Positions 17,951-26,912 are shown, counted from the first letter of the stretch. The stretch: DNA of 64,000 nt from DAOUKH01 sp965261455 (GCA_965261455.1 OZ253453.1:1-64000), one strand, 5' to 3'. The notes: generated from the letters alone by a model not told the origin. Made by a program: numbers and translations.

Positions 17951-19111
17951 CTACGCGGCCTCGCCGCTGCGAACCGTGTCAGCAGCCCACGACGCTAGGT
18001 CATCGAGGTTCAGGCGCGCGGCGTCGGGGATTGCGCAGCCGTCAACCGACATCACTCGGCGGGCTTCCCGCGCGCCGTAGGCGGCGTCCAGCTTGGCGAG
18101 ATGTTCCGCCAGGGCTTCGACCGTCTTCCCGGTCTGGGCGGGCGTCGGGTTGCGGAAGGCGGCGGCCAGACTGCGCGGCTGGCGGGAGCCGGCCTCGATG
18201 AGCACCAGCTCGGCATAGCCGTAGGGCGCGGTGGAGCCAAGCTTGGCCCCGGGCGACACAGTGGCGATGAGGTGCGCCAGATGCTCGACCACCTTGCTGG
18301 CGAGGGTCTTGTCAGCGTGCCGCCACTCGTCAGCGGTGCAGCCTTCTAGGTTGGAGACCAGCCCCGGCACGTCCACCACCACGTAGCCGTAGAACAGCCC
18401 GGCGGTCAGCTCCATGTCGCCGATGTGAGCGGCCCCGGCGTCTTCATCCTCGCGCTGCAAATCGTCCACCACGGAAAAGTAATCGCTTTCGCTCTCCTCC
18501 CGGTGCACGGTGAAGGCGTGGGCGACGTGGATGGCGGCGTCGATGTTGGCGCCGGGGTCGGAGGTAACCATGCGACCGAAGAGCGCGCCTTCCAACCCGC
18601 CGGGTAGGCGGGCCTGCTCGCGAAAGGTGCGGAAGTTGCCGCCCTTGAAGAGCTCGACAGCGGCTTCGCTGGCGGCTTTGGCGTCGTCCGGGTGTTGCGC
18701 GCAAATCTCGCTGGCTTTGGATTGCAGGTGTTCCACTTCGGGGAGGCCCAGCAGCAAGGGCTGTCGGCCGGTTACCGTCTTACCGCTATCACCGTAAACG
18801 CCAGCGTTGAAAGCGCCTTCCACCGCCGCCAGAACTCCGTCGGTCACGCCGCCTTTTTCTCTTAGCGGCTGCATCACCTTGCGCTCGACTATGTTCCGTG
18901 AGCGGACCGCGGCTTCCGCGCCGGGTATGGCGTGGATCGCAAAGTCGTCTTGGGCCACGCGCCAATGTCGCTTGAGGCACTGCGACGATATGCGGGTGCG
19001 GACGGCGCCGCCGAAGGGCATCCGCTTGGCCAGCCCGCTGTCGTCCCGGTTCAGCAGCGCCGCCGAATAGGAGTGCAGGGTGTGGATCTGGAGGAATCTG
19101 GGGGTAGGCAT
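17951..19111 (-). CDS. cas7e: Cascade backbone subunit Cas7e (CasC/Cse4)
   Basis: Cas7e, 386 residues; six copies form the crRNA-binding backbone of Cascade. Recognised from FLQIHTLHSYSAALLNRDDSGLAKRMPFGGAVRTRISSQCLKRHWR at the N-terminus (RNA-binding RISSQCLKRH box). The C-terminal GSTAPYGYAELVLIEAGSRQPRSLAAAF is also characteristic. Slightly longer than the E. coli protein (363). ATG 19111 follows AAAGGAG. It is the third gene of the minus-strand cascade operon. Confidence 0.95.
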   Translation of the reverse strand: MPTPRFLQIHTLHSYSAALLNRDDSGLAKRMPFGGAVRTRISSQCLKRHWRVAQDDFAIHAIPGAEAAVRSRNIVERKVMQPLREKGGVTDGVLAAVEGAFNAGVYGDSGKTVTGRQPLLLGLPEVEHLQSKASEICAQHPDDAKAASEAAVELFKGGNFRTFREQARLPGGLEGALFGRMVTSDPGANIDAAIHVAHAFTVHREESESDYFSVVDDLQREDEDAGAAHIGDMELTAGLFYGYVVVDVPGLVSNLEGCTADEWRHADKTLASKVVEHLAHLIATVSPGAKLGSTAPYGYAELVLIEAGSRQPRSLAAAFRNPTPAQTGKTVEALAEHLAKLDAAYGAREARRVMSVDGCAIPDAARLNLDDLASWAADTVRSGEAA

Positions 19112-19132
19112 GGTCGATCTCCTTTGTCTGAG

Positions 19133-19741
19133 CTAATCGCTCTGGGTGGCCGATGGAGTGGCGCGGCGCTCCGCCTGGTAGTAGTCGCGGGCGATACGGC
19201 GACGGGCTTGCTCTGCGGCCTCTTCGTCATAGCCGTCGTTGAGGATGAATTGCGCCATCTCGCGCCAATTGAAGGACACGTTAGCGGCGGCCATCATCCG
19301 AAACAATCGGGCCAGCAGGGTCTGTAACATCGGCCCCCGCGCCGTCAGCAGCCGTTTGAGCCGCGTTTCGCTGTAGAAGCCTTTCTCTCGCTGGGATTCG
19401 CCGCCGAGGAACAGCGCCCGTCCCACGGCCGCATAGCCGTCATGGGCGGTGCGGGTATTGCCCTCCCCGGTGTTCGTCGGCGTCATCAGAGCGATGCCGT
19501 GGAGAATGAGCGCCCATTTGCTTTCCACAGCTGCGCCGTGATTCAGCAGATCTTGCTGCCCCATTAGCTTCCAGAAAACAGCCGCGTCGAGAGCGTCGGG
19601 GTTCATCCGCCGCAGTTCAGCGAGATCGCCCCGGCGAAAATTTGGCCGGACCATGTCGCTGGCGAAAGTGACGGTAATGTCGCCCCAGGACCGAGGCCGC
19701 GCCGGCGTACCGGACGCCTCAACGGCTTGCACGCTGGTCAT
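19133..19741 (-). CDS. cse2: Cascade small subunit Cse2 (CasB/Cas11e)
   Basis: Cse2, 202 residues, a helical protein; two copies stabilise the R-loop by holding the non-target strand. Typical parts are GDLAELRRMNPDALDAAVFWKLM and the later ARLFRMMAAANVSFNWREMAQFIL stretch. The open frame reaches 19789, but ATG 19741 is preferred because AAGGAGAGG stands 4 bases before it. It overlaps the end of cse1 by 23 bases, which suggests coupled translation. Confidence 0.9.
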   Translation of the reverse strand: MTSVQAVEASGTPARPRSWGDITVTFASDMVRPNFRRGDLAELRRMNPDALDAAVFWKLMGQQDLLNHGAAVESKWALILHGIALMTPTNTGEGNTRTAHDGYAAVGRALFLGGESQREKGFYSETRLKRLLTARGPMLQTLLARLFRMMAAANVSFNWREMAQFILNDGYDEEAAEQARRRIARDYYQAERRATPSATQSD

Positions 19742-21320
19742 GATTCCTCTCCTTGTCCGCATCGTTGAACAGGGGCGGCAGGCCGGCATTCATCCGTAAC
19801 CGCCCCTCAAACAGTCCCTCGGCGTTGGCACGCGCCTTGTAGCGGTGAATCGCGGGGCACGGCAGCGAGTCCGCAGCGTCTTGGAGCAGGGCACGGGCGC
19901 GATCGACTACGCCGTTGTCACCGTTCATCAGCCACTTATTGTGGATACCTTGTCGTTCGCTCTCGTCGGCCTCGAACTCGGTTTGCAGGTCGTCGAAAAA
20001 GCGCCCGTCCACGATGTCGTCTAGCCGATTCAGCCAGCGACGGGCCAGCTTGCGGTGCTCAGGACTGACATTATCGACGTCGCCCCGGGCCGCGAACACC
20101 TGGATTGCATGGCTGAGGATGCGTTGGATGACGCCAATCCGCTCAATCCGTTTTCGGGCGATGTCGCCTAGCTCCTTGATCCCATCACGGCGCTGCAGCG
20201 CCACTTTGATTTTGTACCTTATGGGGATGCTGCGTTCGTGGTAACCCTCAGTCTTCCCCTGACCCCGCACTATCGCGCGCGCCACCAACCGCATTGGCTC
20301 GGAAGAGCGCAACTCGGATTGTGTCGGCCTGAGGAGAGCCGGACGTTCCCAATCAGTCAGGTATTCCGTGACCCGCTTGTAGTGGAATCCACCGGCGCTC
20401 AGCGTTAGCGGCAACCCTTCCCTCGCACTGTTGACGGGAGTCCAGGGGTCGCCGGTCCTGCCCTTGAGGGCTTTCCCCTCTATGCGCGCCGCTTTCGAGC
20501 TCGTTCGGACACCATGCAGTGCACTGTCCGGGGAGCGCTGCAGCCGGATACGGCGGCAAACCTCGATATAGAAGGGATCGAGGCGATCGAGCAGCAATGC
20601 TTCCGCCGGCGTCCCGTCCCACGGCATGGTCCATAGCAGGGCGGCACCAGCGTCGATCATTGGATACTCAGCCAGCAACGTGGGGCGATATTCGAGGAGA
20701 GCGATCACGTCGCGCCGGACGTGGGCGCCAAGCCCTTCCGGCGGCGCCAGCGTGAATGCCGGACGGCTCCCCAGACCGCCGTTCATCCGGGAGATGCCGT
20801 AGTTGCCGGCCCCAGCGAACCCCTCCATCGTCTGCAGGGTGATCAACGCGAAAATCCAGTCGTCGACTTCGGCCTGGGCCGCCACCGCCGACTTCAGGTC
20901 GTGGTTCTTGGCAGTGACCAGCATATCGAGCTCGTCGGGGGTTCCAACCGTGCTCTTATAGTCCTTACCCCGCTCCTTGGAGCGGGCGGGCGGCTGCATG
21001 AAGGCAGGCATGGTGATGTCGTCCACCACCAGACGCCAGGGCTCGCCGCCGGGGTGGTCCGGCGTGAGGCCGCGAAGCAAGGCGCCCCACTCGTCCGCGT
21101 CGGCCGGCGGCTCGCTCAGGTCGGCCCGATGCATCGCCAACGCGCCGAGCTGCGACAGGAAAGCGTGCCAGCCATGGCGCTGGTGGGGACGCAACGCCGG
21201 GAAGGCGTCCACCTCATCCCGCATCAGCGCGGCGTAGACTTCCGGCAGGGACGCCTCGGCGCGCGCTCCCTCGGACGTGTTGAAGCGGATCAGAGGTTCG
21301 GTTAAAAGGTCGAACATCAT
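19719..21320 (-). CDS. cse1: Cascade large subunit Cse1 (CasA/Cas8e)
   Basis: Cas8e, about 533 residues, recognises the PAM and recruits Cas3. The N-terminus FDLLTEPLIRFNTSEGARAEASLPEVYAAL is the family signature (FNLL..PWIPV in E. coli). Further marks are AFLSQLGALAMHR, PAFMQPPARSKERGKDYKS (L1-loop region) and FAGAGNYGISRMNGGLGSRP (the conserved G-rich stretch near the Cas3 contact). Two adjacent ATG codons lie at 21320 and 21317; the first is used. The upstream in-frame codons to 21368 carry no family similarity. This is the first gene of the Cascade run, 138 bases after the cas3 stop. Confidence 0.93.
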   Translation of the reverse strand: MMFDLLTEPLIRFNTSEGARAEASLPEVYAALMRDEVDAFPALRPHQRHGWHAFLSQLGALAMHRADLSEPPADADEWGALLRGLTPDHPGGEPWRLVVDDITMPAFMQPPARSKERGKDYKSTVGTPDELDMLVTAKNHDLKSAVAAQAEVDDWIFALITLQTMEGFAGAGNYGISRMNGGLGSRPAFTLAPPEGLGAHVRRDVIALLEYRPTLLAEYPMIDAGAALLWTMPWDGTPAEALLLDRLDPFYIEVCRRIRLQRSPDSALHGVRTSSKAARIEGKALKGRTGDPWTPVNSAREGLPLTLSAGGFHYKRVTEYLTDWERPALLRPTQSELRSSEPMRLVARAIVRGQGKTEGYHERSIPIRYKIKVALQRRDGIKELGDIARKRIERIGVIQRILSHAIQVFAARGDVDNVSPEHRKLARRWLNRLDDIVDGRFFDDLQTEFEADESERQGIHNKWLMNGDNGVVDRARALLQDAADSLPCPAIHRYKARANAEGLFEGRLRMNAGLPPLFNDADKERNHDQRASR

Positions 21321-21458
21321 AGGGACTCTACTGGCTGCATCGCGTTTCTGGCAAGGGCCTACTGTCATTAACCGTGACGCTTTCGGGGAGATGCCCGGAA
21401 CTGCCTCGCATGGGACTTGCGAGTCGGGGAAATAGTCTGGTAGGAGCCGCGAGTAGCA

Positions 21459-24179
21459 CTAGACCGGTTGGGTCTCCCGGCGCAGACCTAGCCGGTCGTA
21501 GCGGAACGCCCGGTCGCCGACGCGAAGGGTGAAACCGCCATCGGCCGGGGTGGGGGCGATGGGGTCGTCGACGGCGGCGTCGCCGAGCCAGCGGATCGGG
21601 AGCGCGATACTGTCGATGGTCTTCCCTGGACCGAAGGGGCTGCGCGGCACTGGATCGAACGCCACTTCGATGCCCTCGTCGCCCAGCCGGGTGCGGATGC
21701 GTTCTTCTAACGAGCCACGGAACAGCACATCGTGGTTGTCGTCACCAGAGAAGGACTTGTCGCGCCGGATGATGACGCTGCGGGCGGTCAGACCGTCGGC
21801 TATGTTCTCTCCCGCGACGCTGTTGGCATGGACGCGCCAGCCATCGCCCATCTCTTGGGTGATGGCTTCCAGCGCGTCGGGATGGGTAGCCCGCTCCACC
21901 AATTCGCGGTTCATCCGAGGGATGCTCCACTGGGGATACTCGCCGACCAGCCGCCGGGTGGCCTCTAGGATGCGCAGGTCCTTGTAAACGTACCCGTGGG
22001 GGCCGAGTCCGTTTCGGTCGGGGCCCCGTTGCAGCAGCGGCGAGAGGTCGCTGGGGTTCGGGGTCAGCACCCGGCAGGCGGGTGTGTCGTAGCCTGCAGG
22101 CCGGTCGCTCCGTTGGTGGCGGTGCAGGCGACCAATTCGTTGCAGCAGTACGTCCATCGGACACAGGTCGGTAATGAGCAGGTCGGCATCGATGTCCAGC
22201 GACTGCTCCAGCGTCTGCGTGCCGACCACGATGATGCCGCCACCGGCGCGGTCTTTGCCCAGCCGCTCTTCCACTGAGCGGTCTAACAATCGGCGGTCGT
22301 GGCCGGCGAACCGGCCGTGATGCAGAGTCGGGGTATCCTGGCATGTAAACAAAAGGCTGCGGCCACTGCCGACCGCCGCCCGTTCCATCGCCTGCTGGGT
22401 GCTGATTGCGAAGCTAACGGTGTTGCGAATGATCAGGACCTTGGCCCCGACCCGCGCCGCCTGCAAGGCATCTTCCGCTACCCGATCAAAGTGCTGCATC
22501 AGCGGTATGGCGGCGACCTCGACGGTTTTCTCCCGGTCGTTCCAGCCTACGGCGGTGACGCGCTCGCCGCTGGGAGTCATCGTGCTGACGGCGGGGTAGG
22601 GTGAGTCGATGGCTGCCTCCAGTGGCAAGACGTCACTGGGACTGGGACGTCCGGCGGACAGCCACGCTTGCCGCGCCGCGGAACCGAGCGTGGCCGACAT
22701 CAGCAGCGCATAGCCCCCGGCGTCGAGATGAGCGTCGAGCAGAGCTTTCAGGATGCGGCGCATGTAGATGTCCGAGGCGTGGACCTCGTCCACGACCAGC
22801 AGATTGCGGGCCAGGCACGCCGCTCGCAGGTGCGCGTTCTTGACCTTGAGCGCCGCCATCATCGCCTGATCCACGGTCCCCACGGCGATTTGCGCCGCGA
22901 GGTAACGCTTGGCGCTCTCGGCGGCCCAACGACGGTGACGTGTGGTGTCGTCCGGGTGGTCGTCCCACTCGACGTCGTAGTACGGCAGCTGCTGGCCGGT
23001 GATCTCCCCAACCCGCAGGTAGCCCGGAACCGCCAAGACAGGTTCGGGCAGGTGGGTATCGGGGAACAGCTGCTTCACGAAGCGGGTTACCCGGTTGTGC
23101 AACTGCGTGGCGGCGGCGCGGGTGGGTAGGGCGAAGTAGAGACCGTCCACCAACCCCTTTTCGTACATATCGGCGAAGCGCCACAGGGCCGCCTCGGTCT
23201 TGCCGGAGCCGGTTTCGGATTCGATGATGACCAGCCGCTCATCCAGCGGGGTGTCCACAGCGGCCTGCTGGATGGCGTTGGGGGATTGGCCAATGTGCGG
23301 AAACAAGGCGCCGAAATCAGGCGTCCCGGCAAATTGGCGTCGCTGCTCGTTCAGATCTAATCCAATAGCCTCGATGGCTTGCTTGGCATTGACGCGAGCG
23401 GTAGCCATGTAATCATCCCGCAGCGTATCAACATACTCGAACCAGAACTTGTTTGAGCCTATCCAGTCGGCCAGGTTGCATAGCCCTAGGAACAGGTGCT
23501 GAAAGGCGGGCGCGGAAGGGAGCGGCGGCACGCCGTGTTCCCAGGCCGCCGGGAACCACGTGCCCGCCAGTCGCCCGATACGCCGAACGTACTGTTGGGG
23601 GTCTAGGTCGCCGAAAGAACGCCAGATTGCCGGATTCGCTTCGCGCTTGCCTTCCAGTTGCAGGGGCAGCCCGTGGTGCGATAGGGCAGCCACGAACAGG
23701 GCGCTGACAGTCTCGCCCTCGCGGTCGTCCCAGGATTCGACTGCGTCAAACCACCAATCCAGGGCGTCCTTGAAGAACCACTTTGACGTTACGTCGTCTT
23801 CGCCGCGCAGCACGGGGGTCAGGTCCAGCGTGTGACCGGCGTGGCGTGGTTTGCGCTGCCCGGCAGGGAAATCAGCGTCCCGCCAGATCTGGGTCTGGAA
23901 GCCGATGTTGACTTTGCCGATGTCGTGGAGGGCAGCAAAGAGGGCGAGACGCGCCGCCGTCGCGTCGTCGAGATCATCCCGCCCGCCAGCTCGGGCCAGC
24001 CGCTGCCGGATGGTTGGCTGAGCCAGCAGCGCTTCGAGGCACGCGCCAACATCGGCCAGGTGATGCTCCAGCAGGTGGAAACGTTCCGGGCCTCGCTGCC
24101 GATACGGGTGCGCCTTGGCCCAGAACAGCTGGGTGTAAGCCGGCGGGCCGCCGCTATCCTTCATAGCTGAGCTGTCCAT
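21459..24179 (-). CDS. cas3: CRISPR-associated helicase-nuclease Cas3 (I-E type, HD first)
   Basis: Cas3, 906 residues, degrades target DNA after Cascade binding. The N-terminal HD nuclease has His39/His40, His85-Asp86 (LHDIGKVNIGFQ) and SHHG near 168-171. The SF2 helicase has motif I SETGSGKTEA (321-330), motif II DEVH (464-467), motif III LMSATL, and a motif VI-like LLQRIGRLHRHQRS stretch. All key residues are present, so it should be active. Start ATG 24179 has a GGAGGGGGAGAGAG stretch upstream; Met6 is an alternative. It is divergent from the exonuclease gene at 24330, with 150 bases between them that must hold both promoters. Confidence 0.96.
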   Translation of the reverse strand: MDSSAMKDSGGPPAYTQLFWAKAHPYRQRGPERFHLLEHHLADVGACLEALLAQPTIRQRLARAGGRDDLDDATAARLALFAALHDIGKVNIGFQTQIWRDADFPAGQRKPRHAGHTLDLTPVLRGEDDVTSKWFFKDALDWWFDAVESWDDREGETVSALFVAALSHHGLPLQLEGKREANPAIWRSFGDLDPQQYVRRIGRLAGTWFPAAWEHGVPPLPSAPAFQHLFLGLCNLADWIGSNKFWFEYVDTLRDDYMATARVNAKQAIEAIGLDLNEQRRQFAGTPDFGALFPHIGQSPNAIQQAAVDTPLDERLVIIESETGSGKTEAALWRFADMYEKGLVDGLYFALPTRAAATQLHNRVTRFVKQLFPDTHLPEPVLAVPGYLRVGEITGQQLPYYDVEWDDHPDDTTRHRRWAAESAKRYLAAQIAVGTVDQAMMAALKVKNAHLRAACLARNLLVVDEVHASDIYMRRILKALLDAHLDAGGYALLMSATLGSAARQAWLSAGRPSPSDVLPLEAAIDSPYPAVSTMTPSGERVTAVGWNDREKTVEVAAIPLMQHFDRVAEDALQAARVGAKVLIIRNTVSFAISTQQAMERAAVGSGRSLLFTCQDTPTLHHGRFAGHDRRLLDRSVEERLGKDRAGGGIIVVGTQTLEQSLDIDADLLITDLCPMDVLLQRIGRLHRHQRSDRPAGYDTPACRVLTPNPSDLSPLLQRGPDRNGLGPHGYVYKDLRILEATRRLVGEYPQWSIPRMNRELVERATHPDALEAITQEMGDGWRVHANSVAGENIADGLTARSVIIRRDKSFSGDDNHDVLFRGSLEERIRTRLGDEGIEVAFDPVPRSPFGPGKTIDSIALPIRWLGDAAVDDPIAPTPADGGFTLRVGDRAFRYDRLGLRRETQPV

Positions 24180-24329
24180 AGACTCTCTCCCCCTCCCCGC
24201 TTAGTCAACCGGGCCCTTCGCCTGCTGGCAACTGGCAGCCCGTATAGTACCGGGACACCTTTGCGCAGCCGAAGGGAGCGGGTCCCGCAAGGGCCGCTCC
24301 TACAGGCCGCCCGTTGCTGTAGGAGAACC

Positions 24330-24884
24330 ATGGCCAACCTAACGTTCAACGCCATCGACGTTGAAACAGCAAACGCGGACCCTTCGAGTATCTGTCAAAT
24401 CGGCATTGTTCAGGTTTGCGCCGGCGAAACGAAAGAACAACGGTCAATCTTGATCAACCCTGAAGAACGGTTCAATCCCTTCAACGTCAGACTTCACGGG
24501 ATTAGCGAAGAGCTCGTCAGGGACAAGGAAACCCTGCCTCAGATTTACGATGAACTGCGCCGTCTCCTGCACCGGACGATTCTCGTGAGTCATACGGCAT
24601 TTGACCGAGTCGCGCTTGACGGAGCCACGCGAAAGTATGGGCTTGCTCCGATTCAGGCGACCTGGCTCGATAGCGCCATGATTTCCCGTTTCGCTTGGCC
24701 GGAGAGATACCACGCTGGGGGATACGGGCTAGCGAGCATCGCCGGTGACTTAGGTATTGCCTTTCGGCACCACAACGCGGTAGAGGATGCGAGGGCGGCG
24801 GGAGAGATTATCTTGCACGCTTGCAAGCATACCGGGCTGGACATAGACGGATGGATTGACCGGGTCACCCCTCGCCCTCTCTAA
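24330..24884 (+). CDS. DnaQ-like 3'-5' exonuclease (DEDDh family) beside cas3
   Basis: 184-residue single-domain exonuclease. The DEDDh set is complete: Asp10 and Glu12 (NAIDVETAN), Asp92 (SHTAFDRVALD), and His148...Asp153 (HHNAVEDARAAGE). It resembles the DNA polymerase III epsilon-type exonuclease domain without the polymerase-binding tail. ATG 24330 follows AGGAGAACC at good spacing; the frame upstream is open but lacks similarity. It is divergent from cas3 and the only well-preserved non-cas gene in this half of the island. DnaQ-like exonucleases trim prespacers in I-E systems, and some Cas2 proteins are fused to one, so a role in spacer acquisition is plausible here but inferred from position. 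Confidence 0.88.
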   Translation: MANLTFNAIDVETANADPSSICQIGIVQVCAGETKEQRSILINPEERFNPFNVRLHGISEELVRDKETLPQIYDELRRLLHRTILVSHTAFDRVALDGATRKYGLAPIQATWLDSAMISRFAWPERYHAGGYGLASIAGDLGIAFRHHNAVEDARAAGEIILHACKHTGLDIDGWIDRVTPRPL

Positions 24885-25038
24885 ATCTGCCGCCTACCTG
24901 GCCCACTGCTATGCTCTATCCATTGACGGCGTGTCCACCGTAGTCTCCAGGTCAGCATCAGGTCGGTTTCCGAGATGCTCGCGGTACTCGCAGCCGCCTC
25001 CGTGGGAACTTATAACTAGACCGTGATGGCGGCCGCGG

Positions 25039-25263
25039 CTAGAGGCCGCTGTACACTTCCGAGCGATGCGCGACCCGCGTAACAACTACTTTGTCGGCGT
25101 CTATGTAATAGCGCATCCGGTAGTCTGCCACTCTGATCCGCCAGTCACCATCAATAGGCCGGGATACGTTGCGCAGCTTCTTCACGACGGCCTTCGATCC
25201 TGGCACGGGGTACGGGTTCTCCTCTAGCCGTTTCAAGGCGACTTCGAGGCGCTGGCGAGCCGA
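25039..25263 (-). pseudogene. Truncated RelE/ParE-type toxin
   Basis: The C-terminal two thirds of a RelE/ParE-superfamily ribonuclease or gyrase toxin: RQRLEVALKRLEENPYPVPG, then KKLRNVSRPIDGDWRIRVAD and YRMRYYIDADKVVVTRVAHRSEVY. The first strand and helix (roughly 20 residues) are missing. The frame runs on into the antisense of the helicase remnant. No antitoxin gene is visible upstream or downstream. It is therefore most likely dead. Confidence 0.65.
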
Positions 25264-25532
25264 AGGACTGGCGCGCCGTCGTTGCCGTAGCCGGCGAGGC
25301 CGTCTTCGGGCAGTTCCCCCTCCACCGCCAGCGACGACTGGAGTTTCTTGGCCACCAGCTTGAGGGCGTCGGCCTGGAGGTTGTTCCGGTAGGCCATGAG
25401 GACGACTTTGACTGGCCGGGACAGGCCGATGCGCCAGGAGCGACGTGAGGCCTGGCGCATGGTGGAGACCGGGTAGTCCGGCTCGAACCCGGCGATGGTA
25501 GGGAAGTCCACGAGGTCGAGGCCCGTCTGCAC
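25264..25532 (-). pseudogene. Helicase C-terminus remnant, right copy
   Basis: Contains TGLDLVDFPTIAGFEPDYPV, TMRQASRRSWRIGLSRPVK, VVLMAYRNNLQADALKLV, AKKLQSSLAVEGELPEDGLA. These are the last motifs of the same element-type helicase as at 7114-7361. This copy is less damaged: the frame is intact from motif V to near the end, where it runs into the toxin fragment. All upstream helicase domains are lost. The different breakpoints of the two copies indicate independent deletions after duplication. Confidence 0.6.
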
Positions 25533-25716
25533 CAGCCTGGGGTGGCAGCCAAGGCGCTCCTGTGTCTTGCTGGCAAGACACGCGCATGGTTCCTGCCGTC
25601 GGCGGGCGCACCCCTTTAAGAGAGAGTAATAGTGCCGTGGGGCAAGGGGTAGCCTACCCCGCGGGGTAGGCTATTGCATTCGCGGGATGTCCCCTAGCAT
25701 TTCTGGCAACGTTCCT
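25318..25716. repeat. Direct repeat copy 2a (right of the cas genes)
   Basis: Near-identical to 7103-7500, including the helicase remnant and the palindrome context with the AAGAGAGAGT.AATAGTGCC lead-in. It is separated from block 25777-26253 by about 60 bases of unrelated sequence. The tail of this unit, from the CCAAGGCGCTCC stretch onward, is therefore present twice in tandem here. Confidence 0.75.
25650..25673. repeat. 24-bp palindrome, copy 2 (perfect, with compensatory change)
   Basis: Arms TAGCCTACCCCG and CGGGGTAGGCTA are exact complements. Relative to copy 3 (25882) one base in each arm has changed (T to C and the paired A to G), so pairing is kept. This suggests that the symmetry itself matters. 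Confidence 0.7.
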
Positions 25717-25776
25717 TCACACAGGCAGGCCGTGCGCCTCCAGGATGTCATTCATGCCCGTGACCCCCAGCCGCAT

Positions 25777-26253
25777 AGCCAAGGCGCTCCCATGTCTTGC
25801 TGGCAAGACCCGCGCACGGTTCCTGCCCTCGGCAAGCGCACCCCATTAAGAGAGAGTTAATAGTGCCTTGAGGCTAAGGGATAGCCTATCCCGCGGGATA
25901 GGCTATGGCTTTCCACTGGCGGAGACTAGAATTTCCGACAACGTTTCCTTTCGCAAGGGCTTCATTGATGAAGCCGGCCAGGAAACTCCGCCCCAGCGGG
26001 ATAAGGCGGCGACACGGAGCGATGGACGACACGACGATCCAGCAAGAGGCGGCGCAACGACGCCCGGGACGGGGGCAAGAGCGTCGCCGCGCCTCTCCGC
26101 CGAGCAGCGGGAGACGCTCGATTGACCGAACAGCGGCAAAGGCAACAAGCGGCGAGGGTGAAGGCAAGGGTTGGGAGCGACCGGGGGGGCAACAGAATGC
26201 CGAGAAGCACCACGAGGCAGGCGCAGGCGAACCGAGCAGCGACCTGTGCCCGC
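25777..26253. repeat. Direct repeat copy 2b (right of the cas genes)
   Basis: Matches 7333-7807 closely, including the palindrome and the GC-rich stretch GAAGCCGGCCAGGAAACTCC onward. Several overlapping frames are open in both copies, but none shows a recognisable domain, and indels shift them between copies. I see no convincing gene in this block. Confidence 0.75.
25882..25905. repeat. 24-bp palindrome, copy 3 (perfect)
   Basis: Arms TAGCCTATCCCG and CGGGATAGGCTA are exact complements. The element also contains a nested near-palindrome, GGGATAGCCTATCCC, so the unit GGGATAG.CTAT occurs twice in direct orientation. Confidence 0.7.
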
Positions 26254-26465
26254 GTCTCAGGCAAGGGCAGGGGGAGGGAGGACAAGACCTCCACCTCCGA
26301 GCAAATCGGCGAATGTAGGCCCACTCCGTACGCGGGGACTGATCCTTTTCGCGGGATACACAGGATGTCGGTCCAGGCTGGTCCTCGAAGCGAGCGGAGT
26401 TCCAACGCATGCTCGGCGACGCCAGCGCAGGCACTTCGACACGATAGTCTGCCAGGGGAGTCCGC

Positions 26466-26726
26466 ATGAACCGGTTACTTAGGTTGAAAGAGGTTGTGCA
26501 GATGGTCGGCCTGAGCCGCGCTTCCATCTACCGTTTAATGGACAGTGGTGACTTCCCCCATGCCATCCGCGTCGGCCCCCGTGCCGTGCGCTGGCGATTG
26601 AGAGACATCGAGCAGTGGATTTCGGAACGCCCTCTCGCAACCGACAAAGTAGAGAAGGTCAGCAAGGAGCCTAGTCACAAGTCCGTATTGGTAGGTAGCG
26701 AGACGCGATCAACGAGCGACAGTTGA
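26466..26726 (+). CDS. AlpA-family excisionase/transcriptional regulator
   Basis: 86-residue winged-helix protein of the MerR-like AlpA type. LLRLKEVVQMVGLSRASIYRLMDSGDFPHAIRVGPRAVRWRLRDIEQWISER is the complete domain, with the recognition helix at SRASIYRLM and the wing at RVGPRAVRW. AlpA proteins regulate integrase genes or act as excisionases in P4-like and other integrative elements. That fits the integrase remnant at the other end of this island. The C-terminal 30 residues are a polar tail. ATG 26466 follows GGGGAG. The gene appears intact. Confidence 0.85.
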   Translation: MNRLLRLKEVVQMVGLSRASIYRLMDSGDFPHAIRVGPRAVRWRLRDIEQWISERPLATDKVEKVSKEPSHKSVLVGSETRSTSDS

Positions 26727-26912
26727 CGTTGTGCGCCTCCGCACCCTTCGCTGACGGTCCTTGTGCCGTTCAGATTGCCTAGGCATTGGGTATCGACGAA
26801 GACCGCTTCAGCGCCTGATTGAGAAGGGTGCGGGCCACCGGCAAGCTGGTTGAGCTAATCACCGCCCGGAGCGATGGGGCCGCCGTGCAGGAGGCGGGGC
26901 TACGTCCATGCG

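Noticed and set aside
26318..26465. Possible integrase tail (FQRMLGDASAG...) before the AlpA gene
   Set aside because: The match to the integrase MLGHASAA motif covers only about ten residues and no flanking box is present, so it was not reported as a feature.
26122..26469. ORFs within the GC-rich part of the direct repeats (for example 26122-26469 and 25905-26318)
   Set aside because: Overlapping frames with no domain. The same frames are broken by indels in the left copy.
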